Shown one piece after another: positions 8,773-18,370 of a stretch of 64,000 nt of DNA. The stretch is from Psychrobacter ciconiae. GTDB taxonomy: Bacteria; Pseudomonadota; Gammaproteobacteria; Pseudomonadales; Moraxellaceae. Within the stretch, counting starts at the first letter, position 1; each line of letters begins with the position of its first letter. The translations under genes and the position numbers were made by a program. The notes below the pieces were generated by a model, which saw nothing but the letters and a program-made list of their open reading frames with translations, made no database searches and had not been told where the DNA came from. The DNA lies in contig NZ_CAJGYV010000001.1 in the NCBI RefSeq assembly GCF_904846055.1, forward strand, positions 2,108,001 to 2,172,000. The letters run 5' to 3'.

Positions 8773-11271
8773 CTATTGTAATTCAAATAACTCAAACGCG
8801 CGCCGATAAAGCTGTTTTAGTTGCCGCTGAATTTGCTCGCCGTCAATTTGATTGCCATTTTGCTGATCATCAGGGTTGTCATTATTATCATTGGCATCTA
8901 GACCTTCACGGCGGCGCTGCTGCATAATGTCGCGCTCTTGACCTTGCCATTGATTTTGCGCTCGGGCACGGTCTTGTTGATACATGGCGATTGCGCAGCT
9001 GCTGGCTTCATCAGGAAGATACCTAGATAATACTGGCAAGTAGCGGGCTTCAGGACAGCGCTCATTGGACAGTTTTCCTGAGTTGTTTTCAAGCCAAAGC
9101 CACTCAATACCTTCAGGTTCAGGCAGGGCAACGGGCGTCAGTTTTAGGCGGTTCATATAATCATACCAAACGGGCAGTGCCCCTGAGCCGCCGCTTAAGC
9201 CAATAGATTTGTTGTCATCACGACCCACCCAAACCACGCTAACATAGTTGCCGCTATAGCCTGCAAACCAAGCATCACGAAAGTCGTTGGTTGTGCCAGT
9301 TTTGCCTGCTAAGTTAAGATTGCTGCCAAGGGACTGAATGCGCTTTGCAGTGCCAGTTTTGACCACTTGCTGTAAGCCGTAGTTGACCAAATAGTTGGTT
9401 TCGGGGGGAATGCTGCGCTTGGTGTTCAGCCCTGAACGCTGCAAAATTCGCCCTTTATTGTCAATCACCGTGCGAATACTATGAATGGGCGTCCGAAAGC
9501 CGCCAGTGGCAAACACTTGATACACCCCAAGCATATCCATGGGGCTTAAGTTGACCGATCCAAGCAATACGGAAGGGTAATTGGGGATGTTTTCTTTAAC
9601 GCCCAAGCGTTTAAGTTGGTTGGCAAAGGTATCAATACCAAATTCCATACCAACGCGAACGGCGGCTTGGTTGTAAGACTGCGACAGCGCGGTGGTGAGC
9701 GATACAAAACCATGGTCACGACCGTCATAGTTACGCGGCGTCCAATCGCCACCATCGCGAAGATTGACCGTGATAGGCGAGTCATCCACCGAGCTTGCCA
9801 AATTGTAGCGACCACTTTCAAGGGCGCTCATATAAATGACCGGCTTAAGTAGTGACCCCACTTGCCGCTTGGCGTCAACCGCGCGGTTAAAGCCGGTAAA
9901 TTCGCTACCGCTACCCACCACGGCAACAAGCTCGCCCGTTTCAGGGTTGGCACTGACAAGGGCGCCTTGCAGCCCTTTGGTTTTACTGCTGTTTTTGCGC
10001 AGTTCGCCCAGTTTTTTACTGACCGCTTTGTCCGCTGCCATTTGCGAAATAGGGTTCATGGTGCTGATGATGGTTAAGCCTTCGCTTTTTAAATCGTTTG
10101 AGTAATAAACTTCATTTAATTCGCGTTTGACGATGTCCAAAAAGTCAGGAAAGCGGCTTTTACCATCGGCAGGCTTGTCCACCACGCCAAGCGATTTTCC
10201 GATAGCAGCGTCGTAGTCTTCTTGAGATAAGTAGCCTTCAACCAGCATATTGTTGAGCACTGTATTTCGGCGTGCTTTAGAGTCATTAGGATGGCGACGT
10301 GGGTTATAAATGCTAGGACCTTTTGCCATACCAACGAGCAGCGCTTGTTGATCGACGCGAAGCTCTTTTAGCGGTTTGTCAAAATAAAACTGCGATGCCA
10401 AGCCAAAACCGTTAATGGAGCGCTTGCCATTTTGACCCAAGTAAATCTCGTTCAAATACGCCTGCAAAATCTCATCTTTACTGTAATGCAGCTCCAAAAG
10501 CACCGCCATTAAAGCCTCATTGGCTTTGCGTTTAAAGGTGCGGTCGGAATTTAAGTAAAAGTTTTTAATCAACTGCTGGGTGATGGTTGAGCCGCCTTGT
10601 CTTGAGCCGCCAGTAAAGTTGTTTAAAAACGCTCGACCAATGCCGCGAAGTGACACCCCGTGATGCTCATAAAACCTGCGATCTTCAGTGGCAATCAAAG
10701 CATCAATCAGCGGCTGCGGCACGTCCTCTAGTGAGATGACCATCCGGTCTTCGTTATTGTCCGGATAAATACCGCCAATATTTACCGGCTCTAACCGCAA
10801 AACCCCCGAGGTATTTTTTTTGGTACTTTGAATGTTTTTGATTTTGCCGCCCTCAATGCTCAGCTTAATCACTTGCTCAGGGTCGATATCATCGGCACTA
10901 TAGGTAAAGCCGCGCGTATGCACATAATAAGTGCTGCCTGACTTATGAAAGCTACCGGTTTTATCGTAGTTTTTATTGCTTTGATAGTTGAGCAAGTCAA
11001 GCCAAGACGTCATAGTGTTGTTATCAACACTGGCACCTTGATAGAGCTCTAGCGGCTGTGAGTAAACTTTAGCCGGAATGTCCCAGCGTTTACCCTCAAA
11101 CTTGTGGGTAATGGTGCGGTCAAGTTTGAGCAGATATAAAGCAAACAACACCATTGCAATTATGACGACAATGAGTAGCAGTCCACCAAAGATTAAACCG
11201 TGTTGCTGGCTTGGCGGTTTTGATTTAGGTAAGTTTTGTAAGTGAGCAGGGGTCATTGGCAGATTTTGCAC
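8773..11271 (-). CDS. mrcB: Bifunctional penicillin-binding protein 1B
   Basis: An 832-residue class A PBP that polymerises and cross-links peptidoglycan at the periplasmic face of the inner membrane. Order: cytoplasmic tail, transmembrane helix about 27-48, a UB2H-like segment, and a GT51 glycosyltransferase (EDRRFYEHHGVSLRGIGRA, GGSTITQQLIKNFYL). The transpeptidase carries SxxK in VGSLLKP, SxN in SQSYN and KTG in AGKTGTTNDFRDAWFAGY. The C-terminus is Asn/Asp/Gln-rich (about 790-820). The start is uncertain: GTG at 11271 or ATG at 11256, neither with a clear ribosome site. Confidence 0.95.
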   Translation of the reverse strand: MQNLPMTPAHLQNLPKSKPPSQQHGLIFGGLLLIVVIIAMVLFALYLLKLDRTITHKFEGKRWDIPAKVYSQPLELYQGASVDNNTMTSWLDLLNYQSNKNYDKTGSFHKSGSTYYVHTRGFTYSADDIDPEQVIKLSIEGGKIKNIQSTKKNTSGVLRLEPVNIGGIYPDNNEDRMVISLEDVPQPLIDALIATEDRRFYEHHGVSLRGIGRAFLNNFTGGSRQGGSTITQQLIKNFYLNSDRTFKRKANEALMAVLLELHYSKDEILQAYLNEIYLGQNGKRSINGFGLASQFYFDKPLKELRVDQQALLVGMAKGPSIYNPRRHPNDSKARRNTVLNNMLVEGYLSQEDYDAAIGKSLGVVDKPADGKSRFPDFLDIVKRELNEVYYSNDLKSEGLTIISTMNPISQMAADKAVSKKLGELRKNSSKTKGLQGALVSANPETGELVAVVGSGSEFTGFNRAVDAKRQVGSLLKPVIYMSALESGRYNLASSVDDSPITVNLRDGGDWTPRNYDGRDHGFVSLTTALSQSYNQAAVRVGMEFGIDTFANQLKRLGVKENIPNYPSVLLGSVNLSPMDMLGVYQVFATGGFRTPIHSIRTVIDNKGRILQRSGLNTKRSIPPETNYLVNYGLQQVVKTGTAKRIQSLGSNLNLAGKTGTTNDFRDAWFAGYSGNYVSVVWVGRDDNKSIGLSGGSGALPVWYDYMNRLKLTPVALPEPEGIEWLWLENNSGKLSNERCPEARYLPVLSRYLPDEASSCAIAMYQQDRARAQNQWQGQERDIMQQRRREGLDANDNNDNPDDQQNGNQIDGEQIQRQLKQLYRRAFELFELQ

Positions 11272-11592
11272 TAAGGGCGTACCGATTAGGGATAAAAAAA
11301 TGCCTCATAATGACGCAAATTGATAAATTTTTCAATCTATCATCCTTATCATTGCGTTACGCAAGCGTTTGAAGATTGCAACTAAGTAAAGGTGTATACT
11401 AGATAAAGATTTTGTGACTTGAGCAAAATGCTATAAAAGTCGTGACAGTTATCAGGTTTTTAATGACTATTTTGGGCTTGGTAATGCTTATTAGGTATTG
11501 ATATTGTTGAAAAAAACATCATGATAAGCCAAGGTATTACCTTTAAGTCAGCGCAAGTTGATTTATGATTGTATAAAGGACATCGTAATCGT
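11272..11592. other. Divergent promoter region between mrcB and the P-type ATPase
   Basis: About 320 bp of AT-rich non-coding DNA between divergent genes. I looked for a TTGAT-N4-ATCAA anaerobic (FNR/ANR) site, which would suit a cbb3-related gene, and found none. No RNA gene or terminator is visible. Confidence 0.5.
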
Positions 11593-14277
11593 ATGTTGAA
11601 CCCTGCAACTTCGTTTGATTCCACTTTGTTAGAAGGATTGGTGCTGCCCCCTGACGGTCATTGTTTTCACTGCGGCGACCGCGTGCCAAGCCCGCCATTT
11701 TTTAGCACGATTTTGGGCTCAAAGCGTGAAATGTGCTGCTTGGGCTGTCAGTTGGCATCACAAAGTATCGTTGAGGCAGGGCTTGAGCAGTACTATCTCG
11801 ACCGCTCGGAAATCAACCGAACGGCAAGCCTACCGACCGAAATCAGCCGCCTTGAAGCTTACGACCACGACGAAATCAAATCGCAATTTGTCTTTGCCCA
11901 AGATGGCTTGTCGGTGGCTGAACTGTCCGTCAACAATTTGCGCTGCGCCGCTTGCACGTGGTTGATTGAATCAAGGCTTTATGAGCAAGACGGCGTTGAG
12001 AGCTGCCAAGTGAACTTGACCAGTCAACGCATGCGCGTGGTTTGGGACGAAACTAAGCTGCCCATCAGTCAGATTTTAGCCGTTATTAATGAAATTGGCT
12101 ATGATGCCAAGCCATATCGCCAAGACACTCATGAGGCGATGCTGGCGCGTCACAACAGCAAAATGATTTTGCGATTAGGGATTGCGGCGCTAGGCTCGAT
12201 GCAAGCGATGATGTACGCGGTGGCGCTGTATTTTGGCGAATACAGTACCATGCTGGTATTTCAGCGCGATTTTCTGCGCTGGGTGTCGCTGTTTGTGAGC
12301 ATTCCGGTGTTTTTTTACTCAGGCGTGCCGTTTTTTACCTCAGCATGGTCAGCCATTCGCGCCCGTCAAGTCAATATGGACGTTCCGGTCAGTGTGGCGC
12401 TGATCATCACTTTTTTTGCCAGTCTTTATGCCACGATTGTGGGTCACGGTCAGACCTACTATGACTCTGTCAGTATGTTTATCTTTTTCCTGTTGGCAGG
12501 GCGTTATATTGAGCACAATGCAAGGCTAAAAGCGGCAAGCATGGCAAATGATTTGGTCGTTTTAGAGCCGGTGCTGGTGCAAAAGGTCAGTGAAAATAAA
12601 TCAGCAGCAGCGCAAATTTTGCAACAGATGTCAATAAGTCAAGATAGCCATGACAATAGCAAGAACACCGACAATCCTGCTGAATTTATGGCAAGCTTAG
12701 ACGCTGCCACTAAAACACTTTCGCAAAGCATTGCCCAAGAGTGGCAAAAATCTTGGCAACAAAATCAACCATCTAAAGACGACACTCAAAAAGATATGGT
12801 CACCGCCCAAAGCTTGCAGGTGGGCGATATTGTACTCATTGAGGCGGGCGCGGAGATTATCAGCGATGGGATTTTGCTCAGTCAATCGGCAACGGTGTCA
12901 CAAAGCTTATTGACCGGCGAGGGCGATTTGATTGTCAAGCATCAAGGCGACTACATCATTGGCGGCGCGCAAAACGACAGTCAGCCGTTTATGATGCTCA
13001 TTACTGCCTTGCCAAAAGACAGCCAAATCGGTCTGATCGACCGCTTAATGAACCGCGCAATGAGCGAAAAACCCAAAATTGCACAAAAGGCAGACAAACT
13101 TGCGCGCTGGTTTGTGGCTCGAATTTTGGTGCTATCGGCACTGGTATTTATTGGTTGGTATATCGTTGATCCAAGCCAAGCGCTTTGGGCTACGGTTGCT
13201 GTGCTGGTCGCCACGTGCCCTTGCGCGCTGTCGCTTGCCACGCCAATTGCGCTGACGGTCGCCACCAACCGACTGGCAAGCTATGGGTTTTTGGTCACTC
13301 GGGGTCACACGCTACAAACCCTTGCCGAAATCACCCACGTGGCGTTTGATAAAACCGGAACGCTAAGCTTTGGTAAGCCCAACTTATTAACTACTGAGCT
13401 TGTTCAGCCAAGCACGTCAGAAAGTACCGCCGAGCAAAAAGCCAAGCTTTTAGCCATTGCTGCTGCCTTAGAAGTGGGTAGCCGCCACCCGATTGCCCAT
13501 GCGCTATTGACCGCCGCTTATCAATACCATTTGCCGGTCACCCAAAACTTAGTTCACCATCTGGCAGGCGGCGTAGAAGCTGAGATTGATGGCGTCATTT
13601 ACCGAATCGGTCATGAGGTCTTTGCCCTTGGCGGTTCAGCGCCGCAAAATAGCGTGGTGAATTTAACCCATCATCAAGCAAGCCTTGCCGTCGTGTTATC
13701 TGCATTGATTAATGACGCTTGGCAGCCACAAGCGGTGTTTTATTTTAATGACAAAGTCCGCGACCATGCGCTAAAGATGATGCAGTCTTTGCAGCAGTCT
13801 GGCATTAAAACGCTCATGCTCACCGGCGACCCAAGTCCACAAGCCTTGGTGATGGCAAATCATTTAGGAATGGATAGCGCCTTTAACGGCTTGTCACCAA
13901 GCGATAAGGTTGAGCATATCAAAGCCATTCAGCAACAAGGCGGCATCGTACTGATGGTAGGTGACGGGATTAATGATGCGCCAGTGCTTGGGGCGGCGGA
14001 CGTTTCGGCATCGATTGCCGGCGCGGCAGATTTGGCGCAAGTTTCAAGCGACAGCATCATCTTAAATGGTCAAATCGAAGCGGTGAGCGCGGCAAAACGT
14101 GTTGCTGACAAAACCGATCGCATCATCAAACAAAACTTTCGCTGGGCACTGACGTATAACTTTAGCGTGTTGATTCCAGCCATTTTTGGCTACGTGCCGC
14201 CGTGGCTTGCCGCCATTGGCATGTCGTTAAGCTCGTTAGTGGTCGTGCTCAACGCCCTTCGCTTAAAACGGGCTTAG
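11593..14277 (+). CDS. ccoI: Copper-translocating P-type ATPase of the CcoI/FixI type
   Basis: An 894-residue P1B-type ATPase, probably exporting Cu(I) for cbb3 cytochrome oxidase assembly. The N-terminus carries a CcoI-type Cys-rich domain (HCFHCGD, CCLGCQLASQSIV), then a heavy-metal domain with NLRCAACTWLIE. It has the transmembrane CPC metal motif (ATCPCALSLATP), DKTGT phosphorylation site, TGE actuator motif (SLLTGEGD), TGDPSPQA and the GDGINDAPVL hinge. An unusually polar insert (about residues 335-405, rich in Ser, Gln, Asn, Lys) precedes the actuator domain. The ATG at 11593 is favoured; a TTG at 11569 is in frame. No ccoNOPQ genes are in the window, so CcoI rather than a general CopA is inferred from the N-terminal domains. 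Confidence 0.88.
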   Translation: MLNPATSFDSTLLEGLVLPPDGHCFHCGDRVPSPPFFSTILGSKREMCCLGCQLASQSIVEAGLEQYYLDRSEINRTASLPTEISRLEAYDHDEIKSQFVFAQDGLSVAELSVNNLRCAACTWLIESRLYEQDGVESCQVNLTSQRMRVVWDETKLPISQILAVINEIGYDAKPYRQDTHEAMLARHNSKMILRLGIAALGSMQAMMYAVALYFGEYSTMLVFQRDFLRWVSLFVSIPVFFYSGVPFFTSAWSAIRARQVNMDVPVSVALIITFFASLYATIVGHGQTYYDSVSMFIFFLLAGRYIEHNARLKAASMANDLVVLEPVLVQKVSENKSAAAQILQQMSISQDSHDNSKNTDNPAEFMASLDAATKTLSQSIAQEWQKSWQQNQPSKDDTQKDMVTAQSLQVGDIVLIEAGAEIISDGILLSQSATVSQSLLTGEGDLIVKHQGDYIIGGAQNDSQPFMMLITALPKDSQIGLIDRLMNRAMSEKPKIAQKADKLARWFVARILVLSALVFIGWYIVDPSQALWATVAVLVATCPCALSLATPIALTVATNRLASYGFLVTRGHTLQTLAEITHVAFDKTGTLSFGKPNLLTTELVQPSTSESTAEQKAKLLAIAAALEVGSRHPIAHALLTAAYQYHLPVTQNLVHHLAGGVEAEIDGVIYRIGHEVFALGGSAPQNSVVNLTHHQASLAVVLSALINDAWQPQAVFYFNDKVRDHALKMMQSLQQSGIKTLMLTGDPSPQALVMANHLGMDSAFNGLSPSDKVEHIKAIQQQGGIVLMVGDGINDAPVLGAADVSASIAGAADLAQVSSDSIILNGQIEAVSAAKRVADKTDRIIKQNFRWALTYNFSVLIPAIFGYVPPWLAAIGMSLSSLVVVLNALRLKRA

Positions 14278-14293
14278 CCGATCATTTTTCCAT

Positions 14294-14324
14294 AAAAAAA
14301 CCGCCCTATGATAAGGCGGTTTTT
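14294..14324. terminator. Bidirectional terminator
   Basis: AAAAAAACCGCC and GGCGGTTTTT pair around CTATGATAA, between the convergent P-ATPase and Bax-inhibitor-like genes; T-runs serve both strands. Confidence 0.9.
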
Positions 14325-14344
14325 CTGTATTAAAGGAATAACAA

Positions 14345-15064
14345 TTAGTCTTGCAAATAGCTTAAAAGACGTAAAAACTCGATATACATCCAAACCAGAG
14401 TTGCCAAAAGACCGACGCTAAAGACCCACTCGTAATCTTCAGAAACGCCTGCTGCCACGCCACGCTCGATGTTGTCAAAATCAAGCAATAAGCTAAATGA
14501 GGCAATCACCACCACAAATAAGCTAAAGCCGATGGCAACCATGCCGCCATCAAATAAAAACGGTAAGCTTGACCCAAACAGCACAAAGCCCCACTGAACC
14601 AAGTATAAAATCATAATGGCAAAGATGGCTGACATCATGATAGAGCGAAACTTATCGTTTACTTTCACGATTCCAGAACGGTAAAGCCCAAGCATGACTG
14701 CTGCGGTCACAAAGGTCGCACAAAGGGCAGTTAATGGCACGCTTGGGTACATTTGCATGAAGATCAGTGAAATGCCGCCCAAAAATATACCTTCAAGCAG
14801 CGCATAAGGTACAGCCAAAGTTTTTGCCATATGCGGCTTAAACATGATTAAAAAGGCAACAACGACCCCTGCAAACATACTGCCGATGGACGCCATATAA
14901 ATAAAGCCGCTTGATAGCCCTGCCATCAAAGCATAAAAGAAAAAACCCAATCCAGATATCGCGGACAAGCCAAGCAGCATGGAGGTTTTTTGAACCACGC
15001 CCTTAACGCTCATCGGTCGACCACCAACAGCCAGTTCCGCCCGACTGACAATAGGATTTGCCAT
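14345..15064 (-). CDS. Bax inhibitor-1 / YccA family membrane protein
   Basis: A 239-residue protein with about seven transmembrane helices from residue 28 to the C-terminus (for example ALMAGLSSGFIYMASIGSMF, VVAFLIMF, YALLEGIFLGGISLIF). The YALLEGIFLGGIS segment and the C-terminal DFDNIERG and WVFSVGLLATLVWMYIEFLR are characteristic of the BI-1/YccA family. In E. coli YccA modulates the membrane protease FtsH, but bacterial members vary and the exact role here is unknown. AAGGATG lies upstream of ATG 15064. It is convergent with the P-ATPase and shares its terminator. Confidence 0.9.
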   Translation of the reverse strand: MANPIVSRAELAVGGRPMSVKGVVQKTSMLLGLSAISGLGFFFYALMAGLSSGFIYMASIGSMFAGVVVAFLIMFKPHMAKTLAVPYALLEGIFLGGISLIFMQMYPSVPLTALCATFVTAAVMLGLYRSGIVKVNDKFRSIMMSAIFAIMILYLVQWGFVLFGSSLPFLFDGGMVAIGFSLFVVVIASFSLLLDFDNIERGVAAGVSEDYEWVFSVGLLATLVWMYIEFLRLLSYLQD

Positions 15065-15359
15065 GATTACATCCTTAAATAATAAAAAATACGCTCAAAA
15101 TGTTGACTAAATTAAACGCTGAAGAAATACTCGTAACTTTAGCAAAACCGCTATAATTGTCAACAGCGATTGCGTGAGCACAAGTTTAATCAAGCTTTAT
15201 TTTTAAAATCAATGACTAAGCTTGACCAACTTATCAGCGCTACTTTTTATTATATGGGGATTGATTGACCCGTTTACAGTAGCAGTTATTAATGATTGAT
15301 AAATTATGCTAGTTTGCTGCCGTAATTATCGTTATCATGATGGCGTCTTTTAACCGTGC

Positions 15360-16388
15360 ATGTTAACGCTTATGCCGAGTCGTTTTATGGAAAACTCCGC
15401 GCAGTCCGAGCGATTGCCCCATCTTCATGAGTCTGAATTGTTTCACGCCATCAAAAACCCAGCCTTTCGGCGCATTGGGCTGATGGGGCGTGCTGGCAAA
15501 CGTAGTGTCACCCAAAGTTTGATGCAAATTGCCCAAACCATCAATGAGATGAATTTAACCTTAATCATGGATACCGAGACGGCGCAACTGCCAACGCTTG
15601 ATTTTACCGAAATTGAGCGGGTCAAAGTGGTCAAGCGTAGCTTAATCGGTGAAATTTGTGATTTGGTCGTCGTCGTTGGTGGTGATGGCTCAATCTTGCA
15701 CGCCGCCGAGGCGCTAGCCCGATATCGTGTCCCTGTGCTTGGGGTTAACCGCGGTCGCTTAGGGTTTTTGGCGGACGTTCGCCCAAGTGACGTTGAGTTT
15801 AAACTTCGTCAAGTTTTGATGGGAGACTATCAGCTTGACCACCGCTTTTTATTAACGATGGAGATTCGTGAGGGCAGAAATATCATTCATGAGGATATGG
15901 CGCTCAACGACGTCGTGCTTCATGCCGGAAAGTCGGTGCATATGATTGATTTTCAAATGAAAATCGATGGTCGAAACGTCTATCGTCAACATAGCGATGG
16001 CTTGATTGCAGCAACGCCAACCGGTTCAACCGCCTATGCGTTGTCAGGCGGTGGTCCTATTATTCACCCAAGCATGGACGCCATTTGTTTGGTTCCCATG
16101 TACCCGCATACGCTATCGAGCCGACCAATTGTGGTCAGCGGCAACAGCGAAATCAGCATCCGCATCCATGAGGACAACCGCACTCAGCCGATGGTCAGCG
16201 CCGATGGTAAACCAAGTATTCCGCTTGAAAAAAATCAGCGCCTGTATATTCGAAAGCATCCAGATAAGCTTACCTTGCTGCATCCGCCTGGATTTGACTT
16301 TTATGAAGCTTGCCGAATCAAACTGCATTGGAACGTTCACGCTGAGGAGTTTGGCATGGACATGGATGATGATATGATGGATGATTAA
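15360..16388 (+). CDS. nadK: NAD kinase
   Basis: A 342-residue ATP-dependent NAD kinase making NADP. The diagnostic VVGGDGSILHAAEALARY is at about 105-122, followed by PVLGVNRGRLGFLADV and TPTGSTAYALSGGGPIIHP in the NAD-binding domain. It is longer than E. coli NadK (292) owing to about 35 extra N-terminal residues and a C-terminal Asp/Met-rich tail (EFGMDMDDDMMDD). Alternative in-frame starts at 15372 and 15387 are possible; none has a strong ribosome site. The gene is followed 45 bp later by yeaC and may be co-transcribed. Confidence 0.95.
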   Translation: MLTLMPSRFMENSAQSERLPHLHESELFHAIKNPAFRRIGLMGRAGKRSVTQSLMQIAQTINEMNLTLIMDTETAQLPTLDFTEIERVKVVKRSLIGEICDLVVVVGGDGSILHAAEALARYRVPVLGVNRGRLGFLADVRPSDVEFKLRQVLMGDYQLDHRFLLTMEIREGRNIIHEDMALNDVVLHAGKSVHMIDFQMKIDGRNVYRQHSDGLIAATPTGSTAYALSGGGPIIHPSMDAICLVPMYPHTLSSRPIVVSGNSEISIRIHEDNRTQPMVSADGKPSIPLEKNQRLYIRKHPDKLTLLHPPGFDFYEACRIKLHWNVHAEEFGMDMDDDMMDD

Positions 16389-16433
16389 TACCCTATAAAT
16401 CAGTAAACTGCGGCGTGAAAACTGGAGAGGACG

Positions 16434-16748
16434 ATGGACAAACAGAGCATATTAGCAAGCTTGACCCCTGAGATTGTCGAAAAATTTCGTCTCGCTATTG
16501 AGATTGGCAAATGGGCAGATGGTCGCAAAATCACCCCTGAGCAGCGCGAGACGTGCATGCAGGCGGTAATGATCTGGGAACATGAGCACCTGCCGCCAAG
16601 CGCGCGGACTGGGTTTATTCATAAGCCTGTCAAAGATGATGGCTCAGTGGTAGGCGCGGACTGTGACGTTGAGCATGAGCACCATTATCCCAATTTGCCC
16701 AATCCCAAAGGTGCCATTCAGCCGCTCAAATTTCGCAACAAGCAATAG
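16434..16748 (+). CDS. yeaC: YeaC-family protein (DUF1315)
   Basis: A 104-residue cytosolic protein of unknown function. The sequence LTPEIVEKFRLAIEIGKW, followed by the conserved GRKITPEQRETCMQAV and the Trp-Glu-His segment IWEHEHLPPSARTGFIHKP, is characteristic of the DUF1315/YeaC family. GGAGAGGACG precedes the ATG. Its own terminator appears to have been displaced about 1 kb downstream by an IS982-family insertion. Confidence 0.88.
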   Translation: MDKQSILASLTPEIVEKFRLAIEIGKWADGRKITPEQRETCMQAVMIWEHEHLPPSARTGFIHKPVKDDGSVVGADCDVEHEHHYPNLPNPKGAIQPLKFRNKQ

Positions 16749-16802
16749 TACTGATTGAGAAAAAAAGATTTGTTTTAAAATTATCAGCCAAACGAATCAT
16801 GT

Positions 16803-16813
16803 TAATTGCCATA
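16803..16813. repeat. Left target-site duplication of the IS982 element
   Basis: TAATTGCCATA here is repeated exactly at 17839-17849 directly outside the inverted repeats. The match extends to 14 bp (16801-16814 and 17837-17850) if bases shared with the IS tips are counted, so the true duplication length is uncertain by a few bases. Confidence 0.85.
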
Positions 16814-17838
16814 ACCCCAGTTCGGGATAAGCAGCAACCTAAGCCATTGATAAGGTTCATCATGTAGCAACTTGACCATGAGGTATTATGTTTTTAATCG
16901 AAGGTTTATCCGGAAACCAGCAATAAGCAATCAACCCTGACAGCAAGTTTGTGATAAATCCCGTGACACTGCGATGGCGTGAATGCTCAATCTGGCACAA
17001 GTTTTTTAGCTCGCCAAACACCGTCTCAATCAAAGATCGATGATTGAGCAGCGCCTCATCGATAGGTTCAAGTGGTTTGGGCTTCATATTACGCCGAAGC
17101 TTGGTGATCAAGGTGGTATCACTATTATTGGTCAGCCAGACCTCTAGTGCTTTACTGATATAGCCTCGATCACCAAACAGTTTGCCAAACAAAGGCGTTG
17201 CCATCTTTTTAACCGGCGCTCTGTCATCTGTATTTCCTGCCGTGACTTTGACGGAGATCAGCTCGCCCTTATGGTTGATAATGGCATGCAGCTTAAAGCC
17301 ATAAAACCAACCCAAACTGCTTTTACCTCGAGCCACTAAACCCTCAAAGACTTTATGGCGATAGATACGCTTATTATGGCAAACGGCCAACTTGGTTGAA
17401 TCAATGTAGCTGATTCCTGTACAGTCTCCCATCATGCGTTGCAAGTAGCCACATAAGGGCATGATAATTCGCGGAATAAGCTCTATAAACCGGGAGTAGC
17501 TTGGCAGCTTCGGAAATTCTCGTGTCATCATGCCTAGCATATGATGGTAATAAAACAGCTTAAACTGACGATACCGCAGCTGATGAAACAGTACCAAGAT
17601 GGTCATGATTTCTGGTACACTAATCTGGCATGCTCTTAGCCGCTTTGCACCATTAGCGATGAGGTGAGCCTCAAACTCAGGTTTGAACTGCTGATAAAAG
17701 TCGTCAATATGGCAGTAGAGTTCGGTTAGGTGGTCCATGTAAGAAGTCCTGGTTGTGAAGTTGTTTGTCGTGAACTTACTTTAGCAACTTTGGACTTCTT
17801 TTTTTATCTTTTTTTAAGCGCTTATCCCGAACTGGGGT
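16814..17838. mobile_element. Complete IS982-family insertion sequence
   Basis: A 1025-bp element with perfect terminal inverted repeats beginning ACCCCAGTTCGGGATAAGC (16814 inward; the complement ends at 17838). One intact transposase gene fills it. Flanking direct repeats mark a recent transposition. It sits between yeaC and the terminator at 17849-17882. Confidence 0.93.
16860..17738 (-). CDS. IS982-family DDE transposase
   Basis: A 292-residue transposase, full length and without stops. The catalytic triad is visible as Asp in GISYIDSTKLAVCHN, Asp in LFGDRGYIS and Glu in HRSLIETVFGELKN. The pattern of an N-terminal helical domain (LRACQISVPEIMTILVLFHQ) and a C-terminal HSRHRSVTGFITNLLSGLIA is typical of IS982. 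It is apparently intact and potentially active. It is unrelated to neighbouring genes and is transcribed opposite to yeaC. Confidence 0.95.
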   Translation of the reverse strand: MDHLTELYCHIDDFYQQFKPEFEAHLIANGAKRLRACQISVPEIMTILVLFHQLRYRQFKLFYYHHMLGMMTREFPKLPSYSRFIELIPRIIMPLCGYLQRMMGDCTGISYIDSTKLAVCHNKRIYRHKVFEGLVARGKSSLGWFYGFKLHAIINHKGELISVKVTAGNTDDRAPVKKMATPLFGKLFGDRGYISKALEVWLTNNSDTTLITKLRRNMKPKPLEPIDEALLNHRSLIETVFGELKNLCQIEHSRHRSVTGFITNLLSGLIAYCWFPDKPSIKNIIPHGQVAT

Positions 17839-17849
17839 TAATTGCCATA
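17839..17849. repeat. Right target-site duplication of the IS982 element
   Basis: Second copy of TAATTGCCATA, immediately outside the right inverted repeat and abutting the A-run of the following terminator. Confidence 0.85.
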
Positions 17850-17882
17850 AAAAAAGCTGCTTGATCATCAGGCAGCTTTTTT
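17849..17882. terminator. Terminator between yeaC/IS982 and hopJ
   Basis: AAAAAAGCTGC and GCAGCTTTTTT form a stem around TTGATCATCAG with T-runs on both strands. It probably served yeaC (before the IS arrived) and serves hopJ from the other side. Confidence 0.85.
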
Positions 17883-17904
17883 AAATGATGTTTTTTAAAT
17901 GATG

Positions 17905-18318
17905 CTAAATGGCAAACATTTTAATAAACTTTTTAATGGGGTGCGAATGGTCCGCCGCGTCCCAGTCAGCACGGTCAACCAGTGGATTTTTTTGCATTAA
18001 CACGCCTTCCCAGCCCCAGTGCAAAAAGTTGCGAATATTGGCGTGGTCAGTACCGTTCGGATGATTTTTTACCGCTTCAAAATGCTCGCCAAACAAAGTC
18101 AACGTGTCGATTTTGTTAAGCCCATGCAGTTTGGCAAATCCCAAAATTTTAGCGCTATTCTCATTCTCGCCGGCAAGATTGTGTTGAAGACCGTTAACAA
18201 AAGGGGTCGGCGTATAATAATAGCAGTCATCGATAAACTTGATGACATCATTAAAACCAATGGCTTTTTTTTGCAGTCCATTAAGTAGGGCTGAGACATC
18301 AGTCTGACGAATACTCAT
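17905..18318 (-). CDS. HopJ type III effector family protein
   Basis: A 137-residue protein matching the HopJ family, named after a Pseudomonas syringae effector but widespread in bacteria without type III secretion. Recognisable features are IKFIDDCYYYTPTPFVNG, the Asn/Lys/Gly-containing middle (ENSAKILGFAKLHG) and the C-terminal FLHWGWEGV segment. No secretion genes are nearby, so a housekeeping role of unknown nature is more likely than effector function. GAGG precedes ATG 18318. It lies 52 bp downstream of csrA and may be transcribed with it. Confidence 0.85.
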   Translation of the reverse strand: MSIRQTDVSALLNGLQKKAIGFNDVIKFIDDCYYYTPTPFVNGLQHNLAGENENSAKILGFAKLHGLNKIDTLTLFGEHFEAVKNHPNGTDHANIRNFLHWGWEGVLMQKNPLVDRADWDAADHSHPIKKFIKMFAI

Positions 18319-18370
18319 AACGCGTGAACCTCACGATAGGATAATTTGAAATAAAAGCCCAAAGTGTGAC

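Noticed and set aside
11272..11592. FNR/ANR site upstream of the CcoI-type gene
   Set aside because: Several TTGAT half-sites occur but none with the N4-ATCAA partner.
17905..18318. Interpreting the HopJ protein as a type III effector
   Set aside because: No secretion system or chaperone is near, and the family is widespread in bacteria without one.
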